Below the pieces are notes generated by a model that did no database searches, had not been told where the DNA came from, and was given only the letters and a program-made list of their open reading frames with translations. A stretch of DNA of 64,000 bases from Stenotrophomonas maltophilia (GTDB taxonomy: Bacteria > Pseudomonadota > Gammaproteobacteria > Xanthomonadales > Xanthomonadaceae), in contig NZ_CP090423.1 in NCBI RefSeq assembly GCF_023518235.1, positions 4,481,001-4,545,000 on the forward strand. The letters are read 5' to 3'. Both the position numbers and the translations under genes were made by a program. Every line of letters starts with the position of its first letter. Positions within the stretch are counted from its first letter, which is position 1. Below are positions 16,951-26,145 of the stretch, one piece after another.

Positions 16951-18924
16951 CTACTTCGCATATTGCCCGCCGCAGTCGGCATCCTTGCCCGGCCCCAGTT
17001 CGATCGTCGCCAACAACGCCGCCGGCGGGGCGATGCTGCCCAGCGCCAGCGCCACCGCGCCACGAATGCCCAGCGCCTTGAAATCCGGGCGGAACGACGG
17101 GTCCTTGAACGTGCCGGCGATGTGCAGCGGCGAGCGCAGCACCAGGATGCTCTTGTCCTTCGGGCGTGGCTTCAGCAGCAGGTCGAGGGTTTCGTCGCGC
17201 AGGCTGACCGTGCCCTCGCCGATGAGGATCGTGTCGGTGGTGTCCACTGCCAGTGCCTGGCTGGTCATCAGCCCGTCGCGCACGCCGAAGTCGGCGAAGG
17301 CGCAGCGCAGGGGAATCTGCTTGTCTCCGGTCACCAGGAACTTCAGCGATTCGGTGATATCCAGCCCGGCCAGTTCCATCACCAGGTTGCCGACGTGGCC
17401 ACGGCCCATCGCCAGCCCGACCTTGCCGCTGCTGCTGCCCAGCATCGCGGCGATCGAGTTGCCACGGCCGCTCAGGTCCACCTCGCCGCCGATGCCGCCC
17501 TTGGCCTGTTCGGCCAGCTTCGCGTCCGGGAACAGCTGGCCCAGCTGCACGCCGCGCACGCTGGCCTTCAGCGCGGTGCTGATCTGCGCCTGGCGCGCGT
17601 CCATGCGGATCGTGCTGCGGATATCGCCGCCGGCCACGCCGAAGTTCAGCGGGTCCAGGCGCAGCACGCCGTCGTCCAGCAGCAGATGCGCATCCATGTC
17701 ATCCAGTGGCAGTGACGGCGCATTGATGCGGTGGGCCTTCCAGCGCACATCGGCATCCATCGCGCGCAGCTTGCCGAGGTTGTACGGCGTATCCGGCAGC
17801 ACCCGGCTGCTGGCCGCGACACGGGCGGCCGCAGCCTTCTGTTCGGCGTTGGCCGTTTCGCCACCCCCGGTTTTCGGCGGCGCGCCGACGAAGCCGGCCA
17901 GATCATCGAAATCCAGGCGCCTGGATTCCAGCGTGGCGGTCAGCCGCGGCCGCGCGCCGCCCACTTCGAACTGAAGGTTGCCTGCCAGGTCGCTGTCACC
18001 GACCTTGCCGGTGAAGCCATCGTAGCGCCACACGTTGTGGTCGCGTTTCAGGCGTCCGTCCAGGGCGTAAGGCGGCGAGGGCGGGATGGCGATGCCCAGC
18101 AACGGGTAGAGATCGGCCAGGTCCTGGCCGCTGAGCGCGAACTGCAGGTCGAACACACGCAGCTGGAACGGATTGGTGAGCGTGCCGCGGGCCACTGCAT
18201 GAGTGGCGCCGGCACGGCCGTCCAGATGGATGCGGAACGGGTGATCGCTGTCGGTCAGTTCCAGCGGGGATTCGGTGCCACCCCGCAGGGTGAACGCGTT
18301 GCCTTGCCAGTGGCCCTTGCCCTGCACCAGCAGCGGCGGTGCGGCATCGGCCTGCTTCGGCTGGCCGCTGCGCACATCCACGCGGATATCGGTGCGGCCG
18401 AGCGCATCGAGGAACTGCAGGCGACCGTCGTCGATGCGCAGTCGCTTGAGTTGGGGGCTGGTTCCGCCGGCGCTGTCACCGAGGAAATCCCAGTTGCCTG
18501 GTTCGCCCTTGCGCGGGGCGGTTTCCAGCAGCACGTCGGGCCGGGTCAGGCGCACTTCGGGCAGCTGCACGCTGCCGCGCAGCAGCGGCCAGACCCGCAC
18601 GTCGATCTCGACCCGGTCGGCGCTGGCCATCTGCGGTTGCCTGGCCCAGCGGGCATTGGCAAAGGTGATCGCATCGGCGCGGATCGTGGTGGTGCGGCCC
18701 AGATCGACATCCAGCTGGCCGATGTGCAGCGCACGGCCGGTACGCGCCTGCACTGCGCGTTCGACCGGCCCCTTGAACCAGTTCCAGTCCCACAACGCGA
18801 TCAGCACCAGCAGCGCGGCCAGCAGGAACAGCAACGCAGCCCACACGCGCTGGCCCCGCGGGCCAGGGCGCCGGAGGCGCCAGCGGGAAGGGCGCCGTGC
18901 AGCAGGGGAGGCGGCAGCATTCAC
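16951..18924 (-). CDS. AsmA-family protein
   Basis: 657 residues. A basic start and one N-terminal membrane helix (VWAALLFLLAALLVLIALWDW, about 29-49) anchor it in the inner membrane; the rest is periplasmic and beta-rich. N-terminal AsmA signature: LRGSVQLPEVRLTRPDVLLE; C-terminal region with GKVGLAMGRGHVGNLVMELAGLDI and LDLLLKPRPKDKS, typical of the AsmA/YhjG group. These proteins affect outer-membrane assembly and lipid transport and share features with VPS13-like bridges. Convergent with the CBS gene across hairpin locus 2. Confidence 0.9.
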   Translation of the reverse strand: MNAAASPAARRPSRWRLRRPGPRGQRVWAALLFLLAALLVLIALWDWNWFKGPVERAVQARTGRALHIGQLDVDLGRTTTIRADAITFANARWARQPQMASADRVEIDVRVWPLLRGSVQLPEVRLTRPDVLLETAPRKGEPGNWDFLGDSAGGTSPQLKRLRIDDGRLQFLDALGRTDIRVDVRSGQPKQADAAPPLLVQGKGHWQGNAFTLRGGTESPLELTDSDHPFRIHLDGRAGATHAVARGTLTNPFQLRVFDLQFALSGQDLADLYPLLGIAIPPSPPYALDGRLKRDHNVWRYDGFTGKVGDSDLAGNLQFEVGGARPRLTATLESRRLDFDDLAGFVGAPPKTGGGETANAEQKAAAARVAASSRVLPDTPYNLGKLRAMDADVRWKAHRINAPSLPLDDMDAHLLLDDGVLRLDPLNFGVAGGDIRSTIRMDARQAQISTALKASVRGVQLGQLFPDAKLAEQAKGGIGGEVDLSGRGNSIAAMLGSSSGKVGLAMGRGHVGNLVMELAGLDITESLKFLVTGDKQIPLRCAFADFGVRDGLMTSQALAVDTTDTILIGEGTVSLRDETLDLLLKPRPKDKSILVLRSPLHIAGTFKDPSFRPDFKALGIRGAVALALGSIAPPAALLATIELGPGKDADCGGQYAK

Positions 18925-19006
18925 ACTGCCATGGTTGCGCCCCGATCGTGGACGGGGCGCGAAGCGTCCATGTGCGCGGCGTGCAGGGCCGCGCGGCGGG
19001 CTGTGG

Positions 19007-19645
19007 TTACAGCACCTGCATGGTCACCGCGACGAAGTGGCAGACACTGCCGCCGATCACGAACAGGTGCCAGATCGCATGCGAATAGGGGATCGATTCG
19101 CGGTGGTAGAAGTAGGTGCCCAGCGTGTAGGACAGGCCGCCGGCCAGCAGCCAGCCCAGGGTCCAGCCGTCGATCGAGGCCAGCATCGGCTTGATCGCTA
19201 CGATCACCAGCCAGCCCATGGCGATGTAGATGCCGGTGGAAAGCGCCTTGAAGCGGCCGGTGTAGAACAGCTTGAACACCACCCCGGCCAGGGCCAGGGT
19301 CCAGATCGCGGCGAACAGGCCCCAGCCCCAGGGGCCGCGCAGGCCGATCAGGGTAAACGGGGTATAGGTGCCGGCGATCAGTACGTAGATCGCGCAGTGG
19401 TCGAACACCTTCAGGCGGCCCTTGGCGACCGGGTGCTGGATGGCGTGGTACAGGGTGGAGGCGGTGTACAGCAGCAACAGCGCGATGCCGAACACGATCG
19501 CGCCGGCCAGCTGCCAGCCATCGCTGTAGATGGCGGCCAGGGTGATCAGTACCGCGCCGGCGCCCAGGGCCAGCACGGCACCGAGGCCGTGGGTCAGGGC
19601 GCTGGCGATTTCTTCGCGGATCGAAGCAACGGAAGTCGTGGACAT
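19007..19645 (-). CDS. trhA: PAQR/hemolysin III-family membrane protein TrhA
   Basis: 212 residues from ATG 19645 (MSTTSVASIREEIA); an ATG at 19681 is possible. Seven hydrophobic helices. Family motifs: SALTHGLGAVLALGA at the N-terminus, STLYHAIQHP, LRVFDHCAIYVLIAGTYTPF in its KVFDHCAIYVLIAG form, and HAIWHLFVIGGSVCHF at the end, supplying the conserved metal-site Ser/His/Asp residues. In E. coli the protein affects membrane energetics; haemolysis is not its normal role. Confidence 0.92.
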   Translation of the reverse strand: MSTTSVASIREEIASALTHGLGAVLALGAGAVLITLAAIYSDGWQLAGAIVFGIALLLLYTASTLYHAIQHPVAKGRLKVFDHCAIYVLIAGTYTPFTLIGLRGPWGWGLFAAIWTLALAGVVFKLFYTGRFKALSTGIYIAMGWLVIVAIKPMLASIDGWTLGWLLAGGLSYTLGTYFYHRESIPYSHAIWHLFVIGGSVCHFVAVTMQVL

Positions 19646-19750
19646 GGCGTAGGCATCGTTCGCGGGGAGGGGGACCCGCACCCCCCTATCATCGCCGCGA
19701 TGGCCGGCGCGTGCACGCCGGTCACCGTATGGTCGATGAATCCCTGGGTG

Positions 19751-19793
19751 CCGGGGTCAGAGCCCTATTCTGCGGAAAGGGATCCGACCCCGG
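19751..19793. repeat. GGGGTC/GACCCC stem-loop repeat
   Basis: CCGGGGTC (19751-19758) pairs with GACCCCGG (19786-19793), with weaker inner pairing GCCCT / AGGG. It lies 3 bp after the prfC stop. No T tract, so it looks like an interspersed palindrome rather than a classical terminator. Confidence 0.6.
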
Positions 19794-19796
19794 GGA

Positions 19797-21401
19797 TCAG
19801 GCCACCGACACGGTGTGCGCCGCTTCGCGGGTGGCCGAGAAGCGCACGTCCGGCGCGCGTTCCTGCGCCAGCTGCAGGTTGACCCGGGTCGGCGCCAGGT
19901 AGACCAGGTGGCCGGCCGCGTCCAGCGCCAGGTTCAGCGCGTTCTTCTCGCGGAACTCTTCCAGCTTCTTTTCGTTGCTGCAATGGACCCAGCGTGCGGT
20001 GGTCACGCTGACCGGTTCGAAGGTCGCTTCCACGCCGTACTCGTCCTTCAGACGGTAGGCGGCCACGTCGAACTGCAGCACGCCGACCGCGCCCAGGATC
20101 AGGTCGTTGCTGGTCAACGGGCGGAAGAACTGGGTCGCGCCCTCTTCGGACAGCTGCGCCAGGCCCTTCTGCAGCTGCTTGAGCTTGAGCGGATCGCGCA
20201 GGCGTGCACGGCGGAACAGTTCCGGGGCGAAGTTCGGAATGCCGGTGAAGGTGACCGCTTCGCCTTCGGTGAAGGTATCGCCGATGGAAATGGTGCCGTG
20301 GTTGTGGATGCCGATCACATCGCCCGGCCACGCTTCGGCGGCGATCTCGCGGTCGCTGGCCATGAAGGTCAGTGCGTTGGCCAGCTTCATTTCCTTGCCG
20401 GTGCGCACGTGGAAGGTCTTCATGCCGGCGCTGAAGCGGCCCGAGCAGACGCGCATGAACGCGACGCGGTCGCGATGCTGCGGGTCCATGTTGGCCTGGA
20501 TCTTGAACACGAAGCCGGTCAGCTTGTTCTCTTCCGGGGCGATCTCGCGGCCGGTGGTGGAACGTGCCTGCGGCGACGGTGCATGCTCGACGAAGAAGTC
20601 CAGCAGCGGCTGCACGCCGAAGTTGTTCACACCCGAGCCGAAGAACACCGGGGTCTGCTTGCCGTCGCGGTAGGCCTGCAGGTCGAACGGGTGGCTGGCG
20701 CCCTGCACCAGTTCCAGCTCATCGCGCAGCTCGGCCAGCATCTGTGCACCGATCTTCTCGGCCAGGCCGGGCGCATCGATGGACGGGAAGATGGTCGAAT
20801 CCTGGCGGGTGAAATTGCGGCCCGGCTCGTACAGATGCACTTCGCCGGTCAGCAGGTGCACCACGCCCTTCAGGCGCTGGCCCATGCCGATCGGCCAGGT
20901 GACCGGGGCGCACTGGATGCCCAGCACGGTTTCCACTTCATCCAGCAGCTCGATCGGGTCCTTGCCCTCGCGGTCGAGCTTGTTGATGAAGGTCATGATC
21001 GGGGTGTCGCGCAGGCGGCACACTTCCATCAGCTTGATGGTGCGCTCTTCCACGCCCTTGGCCACGTCGATCACCATCAGCGCCGAGTCCACCGCGGTCA
21101 GCACGCGGTAGGTGTCCTCGCCGAAGTCGGCGTGGCCGGGGGTGTCGAGCAGGTTGACGATCTTGCCTTCGTACGGGAACTGCATCACCGAAGAGGTGAC
21201 GGAGATGCCGCGCTCCTTTTCCAGTGCCATCCAGTCGGAGGTGGCGTGGCGGGCCGCCTTGCGGCCCTTGACCGAACCGGCCATCTGGATCGCGCCTCCG
21301 AACAGCAGCAGCTTTTCGGTCAGCGTGGTCTTGCCGGCGTCAGGGTGGGAGATGATGGCGAAGGTGCGGCGACGCGACGCTTCGTTGGCGACTTCGGACA
21401 T
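19797..21401 (-). CDS. prfC: Peptide chain release factor 3
   Basis: 534 residues, full length. GTPase motifs: [15 protein letters not shown] (G1), GISVTSSV (G2), [15 protein letters not shown] (G3), NKLDR (G4). The RF3-specific C-terminal part ([31 protein letters not shown]) distinguishes it from EF-G. It recycles RF1/RF2 from the ribosome after stop-codon release. A stem GGGCGCTT / AAGCGCCC (about 21420-21446) lies in the short leader. Confidence 0.97.
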   Translation of the reverse strand: MSEVANEASRRRTFAIISHPDAGKTTLTEKLLLFGGAIQMAGSVKGRKAARHATSDWMALEKERGISVTSSVMQFPYEGKIVNLLDTPGHADFGEDTYRVLTAVDSALMVIDVAKGVEERTIKLMEVCRLRDTPIMTFINKLDREGKDPIELLDEVETVLGIQCAPVTWPIGMGQRLKGVVHLLTGEVHLYEPGRNFTRQDSTIFPSIDAPGLAEKIGAQMLAELRDELELVQGASHPFDLQAYRDGKQTPVFFGSGVNNFGVQPLLDFFVEHAPSPQARSTTGREIAPEENKLTGFVFKIQANMDPQHRDRVAFMRVCSGRFSAGMKTFHVRTGKEMKLANALTFMASDREIAAEAWPGDVIGIHNHGTISIGDTFTEGEAVTFTGIPNFAPELFRRARLRDPLKLKQLQKGLAQLSEEGATQFFRPLTSNDLILGAVGVLQFDVAAYRLKDEYGVEATFEPVSVTTARWVHCSNEKKLEEFREKNALNLALDAAGHLVYLAPTRVNLQLAQERAPDVRFSATREAAHTVSVA

Positions 21402-21467
21402 GGCAGTGGCGCCCGCCCGGGGCGCTTTTCAAAGAGATAAGCGCCCGATTATACCGGCCGGGGCCGC

Positions 21468-22367
21468 TCAGCGCCCGGTGCCGCCCTCGGCCTCGCCCTG
21501 GCGGGCGAACTGCAGCTGGCCCTGTTCGGCGAAGATGCGCACCGGCACCGAGCGCAGGCCCATGCCACGGTTGACCTGCACCACGAAGTGCAGATGCGGG
21601 GCACTGCTGAAGCCGCTGTTGCCGGACAGGCCGAGCGGCTGCCCGGCCTGCACCGCCTGGCCACGGCGCACGCGCATGCCCCCGGCCTGCAGGTGGCCAT
21701 ACAGGGCCATGCTGCCATCGCGGTGCAGGACGCGGACGAAGTTGGCGCGGCCGCCATCGCGTTCGCGGTCCAGGCCGTTGCCCTGGTAGCCATCCTGGAT
21801 CTGCATCACCGTGCCCTCGCGCGCAGCCAGCACCCGCGTGCCCTCAGGCAGGGCGAAATCGACCGCGTCGCGGTTTTCCTCATCACCATGGCTGAAGTGG
21901 CCCTGCGGCGCCTGGTCCACGCGCAGGCGCGCGGCATCGAAGGGCAACCGGTAGGCCACGTCCTCGGCCTGTGCGGCGGGGTTGCCCGGCACCGACTGCA
22001 GGCGCAGGTCCAGGGTGCGGCCGTTGGCGGGGGCAGGCAGGCGACCGACCACCAGGCTGCTGTCGCCCTGGATGAGTGACTGCACCGGCAGGCCTTCAAC
22101 GGCGCGGCCAGGCGCGGCGCGCAGCTCGATCTGCAGCGGGCCTGCCAATGCGTTGTCGATCCGAGCCTGCCACTGTTCGCCGATCGGCTGCAGGCGCAGC
22201 TGGGCCATCGGAACGGCCTCCTTTGCGGAGCCCGCGCCGTTGCTGGCCGTGCTGGCGCGGGTGGGCGGCTTCGGCAGCATCCCCCAACCCTGGCGCCAGT
22301 CGCTGGCCCCGGCGGAGGCACTGGCCAGCAGCGGCAGGAGCAGGCAGGTCAGGAGCAGGCGTGGCAT
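21468..22367 (-). CDS. M23-family (LytM-like) metallopeptidase
   Basis: 299 residues from ATG 22367. Signal peptide MPRLLLTCLLLPLLASASA-GASD. After a ~130-residue beta-rich N-domain comes the M23 domain: FSHGDEENRDAVDFALPEGTRV with the zinc His and Asp, YGHLQAGGMRVRRGQAVQAG, and HLHFVV with the catalytic and zinc His. It probably cuts, or by analogy with EnvC/NlpD helps to activate cutting of, peptidoglycan in the periplasm. The zinc residues are all present, so an active enzyme is likely. Confidence 0.9.
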   Translation of the reverse strand: MPRLLLTCLLLPLLASASAGASDWRQGWGMLPKPPTRASTASNGAGSAKEAVPMAQLRLQPIGEQWQARIDNALAGPLQIELRAAPGRAVEGLPVQSLIQGDSSLVVGRLPAPANGRTLDLRLQSVPGNPAAQAEDVAYRLPFDAARLRVDQAPQGHFSHGDEENRDAVDFALPEGTRVLAAREGTVMQIQDGYQGNGLDRERDGGRANFVRVLHRDGSMALYGHLQAGGMRVRRGQAVQAGQPLGLSGNSGFSSAPHLHFVVQVNRGMGLRSVPVRIFAEQGQLQFARQGEAEGGTGR

Positions 22368-22519
22368 CGGCGATTCAGGAAAATGGACCGCCGGGACTGT
22401 ACCCGATCCTGAACGGAGCGACCGCGACGGCGCTCGCATAGTGGAGTCGGGGAAATATTCATCGCTTTATCCGCATGAAGGGATTGACAGTGCTGCAAAG
22501 GGCTGGCATCGTGGCTCCA

Positions 22520-22632
22520 CCATCGAGACCGGCAGAGGGACAGGCCCTTTGAAGCCGGGGCAGCCCGCAGACGCGCAAGCATCTGCGTAGGTGCCAAATC
22601 CTGCGGGGACCGTGGCGTCCACCGAAAGATGG
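22520..22632 (+). ncRNA. SAM-I (S-box) riboswitch
   Basis: P1 is CCATC (22520-22524) with GATGG (22628-22632). Inside are the S-box core segments in order: GCAGAGGGACAGGCCC, TTTGAAGCCGGGGCAGCC, a P3 stem CGCAGA / TCTGCG, GGTGCCAAATCCTGC, a P4 stem GGAC / GTCC, and ACCGAAAGATGG. This order and the invariant GAGGGA kink-turn and GTGCCAAATCC strand are diagnostic. It leads the methionine operon metX-metB-hom, so high S-adenosylmethionine should reduce expression. Confidence 0.9.
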
Positions 22633-22684
22633 TTCGAACCATGCACCGCACGTGCATCTCGAACGCGAGCCCCGCGAAGGCTCG
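22632..22684 (+). promoter_or_regulatory. Putative expression platform of the SAM riboswitch
   Basis: Two hairpins follow P1: GTTCGA (22632-22637) with TCGAAC (22659-22664) enclosing ATGCAC / GTGCAT, then CGAGCC (22666-22671) with GGCTCG (22679-22684). The first shares a G with the 3' strand of P1. There is no T tract, so control is more likely on translation or by Rho than by an intrinsic terminator. Confidence 0.55.
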
Positions 22685-22712
22685 ATGGCCGATTCCCCAA
22701 CCGGATCCCGCC

Positions 22713-23744
22713 ATGAGCTTCGCTGCCAGTACCGCCGTTCGCCCCGAACCCTTTGTCCCCGTCAGCGTGCCGGTCGAAGACCGCGTGCACGCCGAACGCG
22801 GCGAGTTCGCCGCGGTGCTGTCGATGCGCCATGCCGGCCCAAGCCCGGTGCGCCTGCGCTATGAGTGGGTCGGCCCGGCCAACGCGCCGGTGGTGGTGCT
22901 GGCTGGTGGCATTTCCGCGCACCGCCATGTGGCCTCCAACGCGCAGTTCAGCGAGAAGGGCTGGGCTGAAGATCTGGTCGGCAACGGCCGCACGCTGGAT
23001 CCGCAGCAGCTGCGCGTACTGGCGTTCGACTTCATCGGTGCCGATGGGGCGCTGGACGTACCGATCGATACCGCCGACCAGGCCGATGCGCTGGCCCTGC
23101 TGCTGGACCATCTCGGTATCCGCACGCTGAAGGCCTTCGTTGGCTATTCGTATGGCGCGCTGGTCGGCCAGCAGTTCGCGATCCGTCACCGCGCCCGCGT
23201 CCGCCAGCTGGTGCTGGCCAGCGGCGCGCATCGCCCGCATCCCTATGCCGCCGCGTGGCGCGCGCTGCAGCGTCGTGCCGTCGCCCTCGGTCAGCTGCAA
23301 TGTGGCGAGGACCACGGCCTGGCCCTGGCCCGGCAGTTCGCCATGCTCAGCTACCGCACCCCGGAAGAATTCGGCGAGCGCTTCGACGCTGCGCCGGAAG
23401 TCATCAACGGGCGCGTGCGCGTGGCCGCCGAAGACTACCTCGACGCCGCCGGCGCGCAGTACGTCGCGCGCACGCCGGTGACCGCCTACCTGCGCCTGTC
23501 CGAATCGATCGATCTGCACCGTGTCGACCCCGCCGCGATCCTGCCGCCGACCGTGGTGGTGGCCGTGGAGGGCGACCGCCTGGTGCCGCTGGCCGACCTG
23601 GTCGGCCTGGTCGAAGGGCTGGGCCCGCGCGGCAGCCTGCGCGTGCTGCGCTCACCCTACGGCCACGACGCCTTCCTCAAAGAAACCGATCGCATCGACG
23701 CGATCCTTGCCACCGCCTTCCGCACCTCTGGAGAGTCCGCATGA
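22713..23744 (+). CDS. metX: Homoserine O-acyltransferase MetX
   Basis: 343 residues from ATG 22713; the frame is open from 22629 but that is riboswitch leader. Alpha/beta-hydrolase fold with nucleophile S146 in GYSYGALV, D288 in VEGDRLVP and H318 in YGHDAFL. Opening motif VVLAGGISAHRHV. In Xanthomonadaceae this MetX branch is considered to use succinyl-CoA, which matches the next gene being a cystathionine gamma-synthase type. It catalyses the first committed step of methionine synthesis. Confidence 0.93.
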   Translation: MSFAASTAVRPEPFVPVSVPVEDRVHAERGEFAAVLSMRHAGPSPVRLRYEWVGPANAPVVVLAGGISAHRHVASNAQFSEKGWAEDLVGNGRTLDPQQLRVLAFDFIGADGALDVPIDTADQADALALLLDHLGIRTLKAFVGYSYGALVGQQFAIRHRARVRQLVLASGAHRPHPYAAAWRALQRRAVALGQLQCGEDHGLALARQFAMLSYRTPEEFGERFDAAPEVINGRVRVAAEDYLDAAGAQYVARTPVTAYLRLSESIDLHRVDPAAILPPTVVVAVEGDRLVPLADLVGLVEGLGPRGSLRVLRSPYGHDAFLKETDRIDAILATAFRTSGESA

Positions 23745-24976
23745 GCCTGCACGCCAACGAGCCGTCCTGTAGTCGCACCACTGCCGCCGTCCGTGCCGGC
23801 ATCGATCGCGATACCGCCCATGGTGCGGTCACCCCGCCGATCGTGCTGTCGTCAAACTTCAGCTTTGAAGGCTTCGGCAACAAGCGCCAGTACGACTACA
23901 CGCGCAGTGGCAACCCCACCCGCGACCTGCTGGGTGAGGCGCTGGCCGAACTGGAAGGCGGCGTCGGTGGTGTGGTCACCGCCACCGGCATGGGCGCGAT
24001 CAACCTGGTGCTGAACGCACTGCTGCAGCCCGGCGATACGCTGGTGGTGCCACATGATGCGTACGGCGGCAGCTGGCGCCTGTTCAACGCGCTGGCAAAA
24101 AAGGGCCACTTCGAACTGGTCACCGCCGACCTCACCGATCCGCGCGCGCTGGCGCAGGCGCTGGCCACCCAGCCGAAGCTGGTGCTGGTGGAAACCCCGT
24201 CCAACCCGCTGCTGCGCATCACCGACCTGCGCTTCGTGATCGAAGCCGCGCACAAGGCCGGTGCGCTGGTGGTGGTCGACAACACCTTCCTGTCGCCGGC
24301 ACTGCAGCAGCCGCTGGCCTTCGGCGCCGATCTGGTGCTGCATTCCACCACCAAGTACATCAATGGCCACAGCGACGTGGTCGGTGGTGCGGTGGTGGCA
24401 CGTGATCCGGCGCTGCATGAGCAGCTGGTGTGGTGGGGCAATGCGCTGGGCCTGACCGGTTCGCCGTTCGATGCGTTCCTGACCCTGCGCGGCCTGCGCA
24501 CGCTGGATGCGCGCCTGCGCGTGCACCAGGAGAACACCGCGTCGATCGTCGCCCTGCTGGACCAGCATCCTGCGGTGGGCCGCGTCTATTACCCCGGGCT
24601 GGCCGATCACCCTGGTCACGCCATCGCCGCCCGTCAGCAGAGTGGCTTCGGCGCAATGCTGTCGTTCGAGCTGGCCGACTGCGAAGGTGACGATCCGCAT
24701 GCCGCCGTGCGTGCGTTCGTCGACGGCCTGCGCTGCTTCACCCTGGCCGAATCGCTGGGCGGTGTGGAAAGCCTGATCGCGCACCCGGCCACCATGACCC
24801 ATGCGGCGATGACCGCCGAAGCGCGCGCCGCCGCCGGCATCAGCGAGGGCCTGCTGCGGTTGTCGGTCGGTATCGAGGCCGAGCGTGACCTGCTGGCCGA
24901 TCTCGGCGCCGCGCTGCAGCGCGCCGAAGCGGTGATCGATGCGGCCGCGCGCCGCAAACAGGTGGTGGACGCATGA
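23741..24976 (+). CDS. metB: Cystathionine gamma-synthase (O-succinylhomoserine lyase type)
   Basis: 411 residues from ATG 23741, overlapping the metX stop by 4 bp. PLP-dependent Cys/Met metabolism fold: YDYTRSGNPTRDLL near the start, LVVVDNTFLSPALQQPL, and the Schiff-base K205 in LHSTTKYINGHSDVVGG. It condenses the activated homoserine with cysteine (or sulphide). The long upstream open frame is a metX shadow. Confidence 0.93.
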   Translation: MSLHANEPSCSRTTAAVRAGIDRDTAHGAVTPPIVLSSNFSFEGFGNKRQYDYTRSGNPTRDLLGEALAELEGGVGGVVTATGMGAINLVLNALLQPGDTLVVPHDAYGGSWRLFNALAKKGHFELVTADLTDPRALAQALATQPKLVLVETPSNPLLRITDLRFVIEAAHKAGALVVVDNTFLSPALQQPLAFGADLVLHSTTKYINGHSDVVGGAVVARDPALHEQLVWWGNALGLTGSPFDAFLTLRGLRTLDARLRVHQENTASIVALLDQHPAVGRVYYPGLADHPGHAIAARQQSGFGAMLSFELADCEGDDPHAAVRAFVDGLRCFTLAESLGGVESLIAHPATMTHAAMTAEARAAAGISEGLLRLSVGIEAERDLLADLGAALQRAEAVIDAAARRKQVVDA

Positions 24977-26040
24977 ACGCGCTGGCCGCTGACATCCCCG
25001 CGCTGGGCACGGGACGCCTGGCGCTGCTCGGCACCGGCACTGTGGGCTCGGCCTTCGTGCAGCGTTACCAGGCCTTGCAGGCACGGGGGGTGGAACTGCC
25101 CAATGTGCAGTGGCTGGCCAATTCGCGCACCGCACTGGCGATTGATCGCGACCTGGCGCTGCCGTTGGAGCTGGCGCGGCGCGCGCCGCGTGACGGCCTG
25201 CGTTCGCCACCCTGGTCCAGCGCCGAAGGCCTGGAACGGGGGGACGTGGTGGTCGATGCCACGGCCAGCGAAGACGTGGCGGCCCGCCACGCGCAGTGGC
25301 TGGCGCGCGGCGTGCACGTGGTGACGGCCAACAAGCTGGGCCGTGGCGCGCAGCTGGCCCGCGCGCAGGCGATTGCTGAAAGCTGCGCCGACAGTGGCGC
25401 GCGCTATGGCGACAGTGCCACGGTGGGTGCGGGCCTGCCGTTGCTGAGCAGCCTGCGCGCGCTGGTGGCCGGTGGCGATCACATCCATGCCATCGAGGGC
25501 GTGCTGTCCGGTTCGTTGGCGTGGCTGTTCAATCGCTATGACGGCCAGTCGCCATTCTCGGCGGCGGTGCGCGAGGCGCTGGCCGCCGGCTACACCGAGC
25601 CCGATCCGCGCCTGGACCTGTCCGGCGAAGACGTGCGTCGCAAGCTGCTGATCCTCGCTCGCAGCAGCGGGCTGGCGCTGGATGCCGCGCAGGTGCAGGT
25701 GGATTCGCTGGTGCCTGACGCACTGGCGGCGCTGCCGCTGGAAGCGGCCGTCGCCGCGTTGGAGCAGTTGGATGCGCCGCTGCAGGCGCGCTGGCGGCAG
25801 GCGCGCGACAATGGCTGTGTGCTGCGCTTTGTCGGTCGCGTCGATGGCGAAGGTGCGCAGGTAGGGCTGCGCGAACTGCCCGCCGATCACCCGTTGGCGC
25901 AGGGCGCAGGTACCGACAATCGCGTGGCCATCCACAGCGACCGCTATCAGCGCCAGCCGTTGTTGATCCAGGGCCCGGGTGCGGGCGCGGAAGTCACCGC
26001 CGCCGCGCTGCTGGACGATGTGTTGCGGATCGTGGGCTGA
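24973..26040 (+). CDS. hom: Homoserine dehydrogenase
   Basis: 355 residues, ATG overlapping the metB stop by 4 bp. Rossmann motif LALLGTGTVGSAFVQ, then VVDATASEDVAARHAQWLARGVHVVTANK and the substrate region ARYGDSATVGAGLPLLSSLRAL with EGVLSGSLAWLFNRYD. No aspartokinase part and no C-terminal ACT domain, so it is a monofunctional enzyme not subject to the usual threonine domain control. Being the third gene under the SAM riboswitch, it supplies homoserine to MetX. Confidence 0.92.
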   Translation: MNALAADIPALGTGRLALLGTGTVGSAFVQRYQALQARGVELPNVQWLANSRTALAIDRDLALPLELARRAPRDGLRSPPWSSAEGLERGDVVVDATASEDVAARHAQWLARGVHVVTANKLGRGAQLARAQAIAESCADSGARYGDSATVGAGLPLLSSLRALVAGGDHIHAIEGVLSGSLAWLFNRYDGQSPFSAAVREALAAGYTEPDPRLDLSGEDVRRKLLILARSSGLALDAAQVQVDSLVPDALAALPLEAAVAALEQLDAPLQARWRQARDNGCVLRFVGRVDGEGAQVGLRELPADHPLAQGAGTDNRVAIHSDRYQRQPLLIQGPGAGAEVTAAALLDDVLRIVG

Positions 26041-26053
26041 ACGCACCGCTTCT

Positions 26054-26131
26054 GTAGAGCCGAGCCTACGCTCGGCTGCTGCTGGCGAGATCCCCTCCTG
26101 CCGGATGAGCCGAGCATGGGCTCGGCTCTAC
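26054..26131. repeat. SMAG pair (GCCGAGC/GCTCGGC class)
   Basis: Units GTAGAGCCGAGC...GCTCGGCTG (26054-26078) and its inverse AGCCGAGC...GCTCGGCTCTAC (26108-26131), between the convergent hom and hydrolase genes. Head-to-head inverted units form a larger foldback. Confidence 0.85.
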
Positions 26132-26145
26132 AGAATGGCTGCCGT

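Noticed and set aside
16516..17715. 399-codon plus frame running through hairpin locus 2 into the AsmA gene
   Set aside because: Its first part is the repeat element and its second part is antisense to AsmA; similar peptides arise in the other loci only because the repeat is shared.
22629..22712. Upstream ATG at 22629 for metX
   Set aside because: It lies in the P1 3' strand of the SAM riboswitch; the conserved protein begins after ATG 22713.
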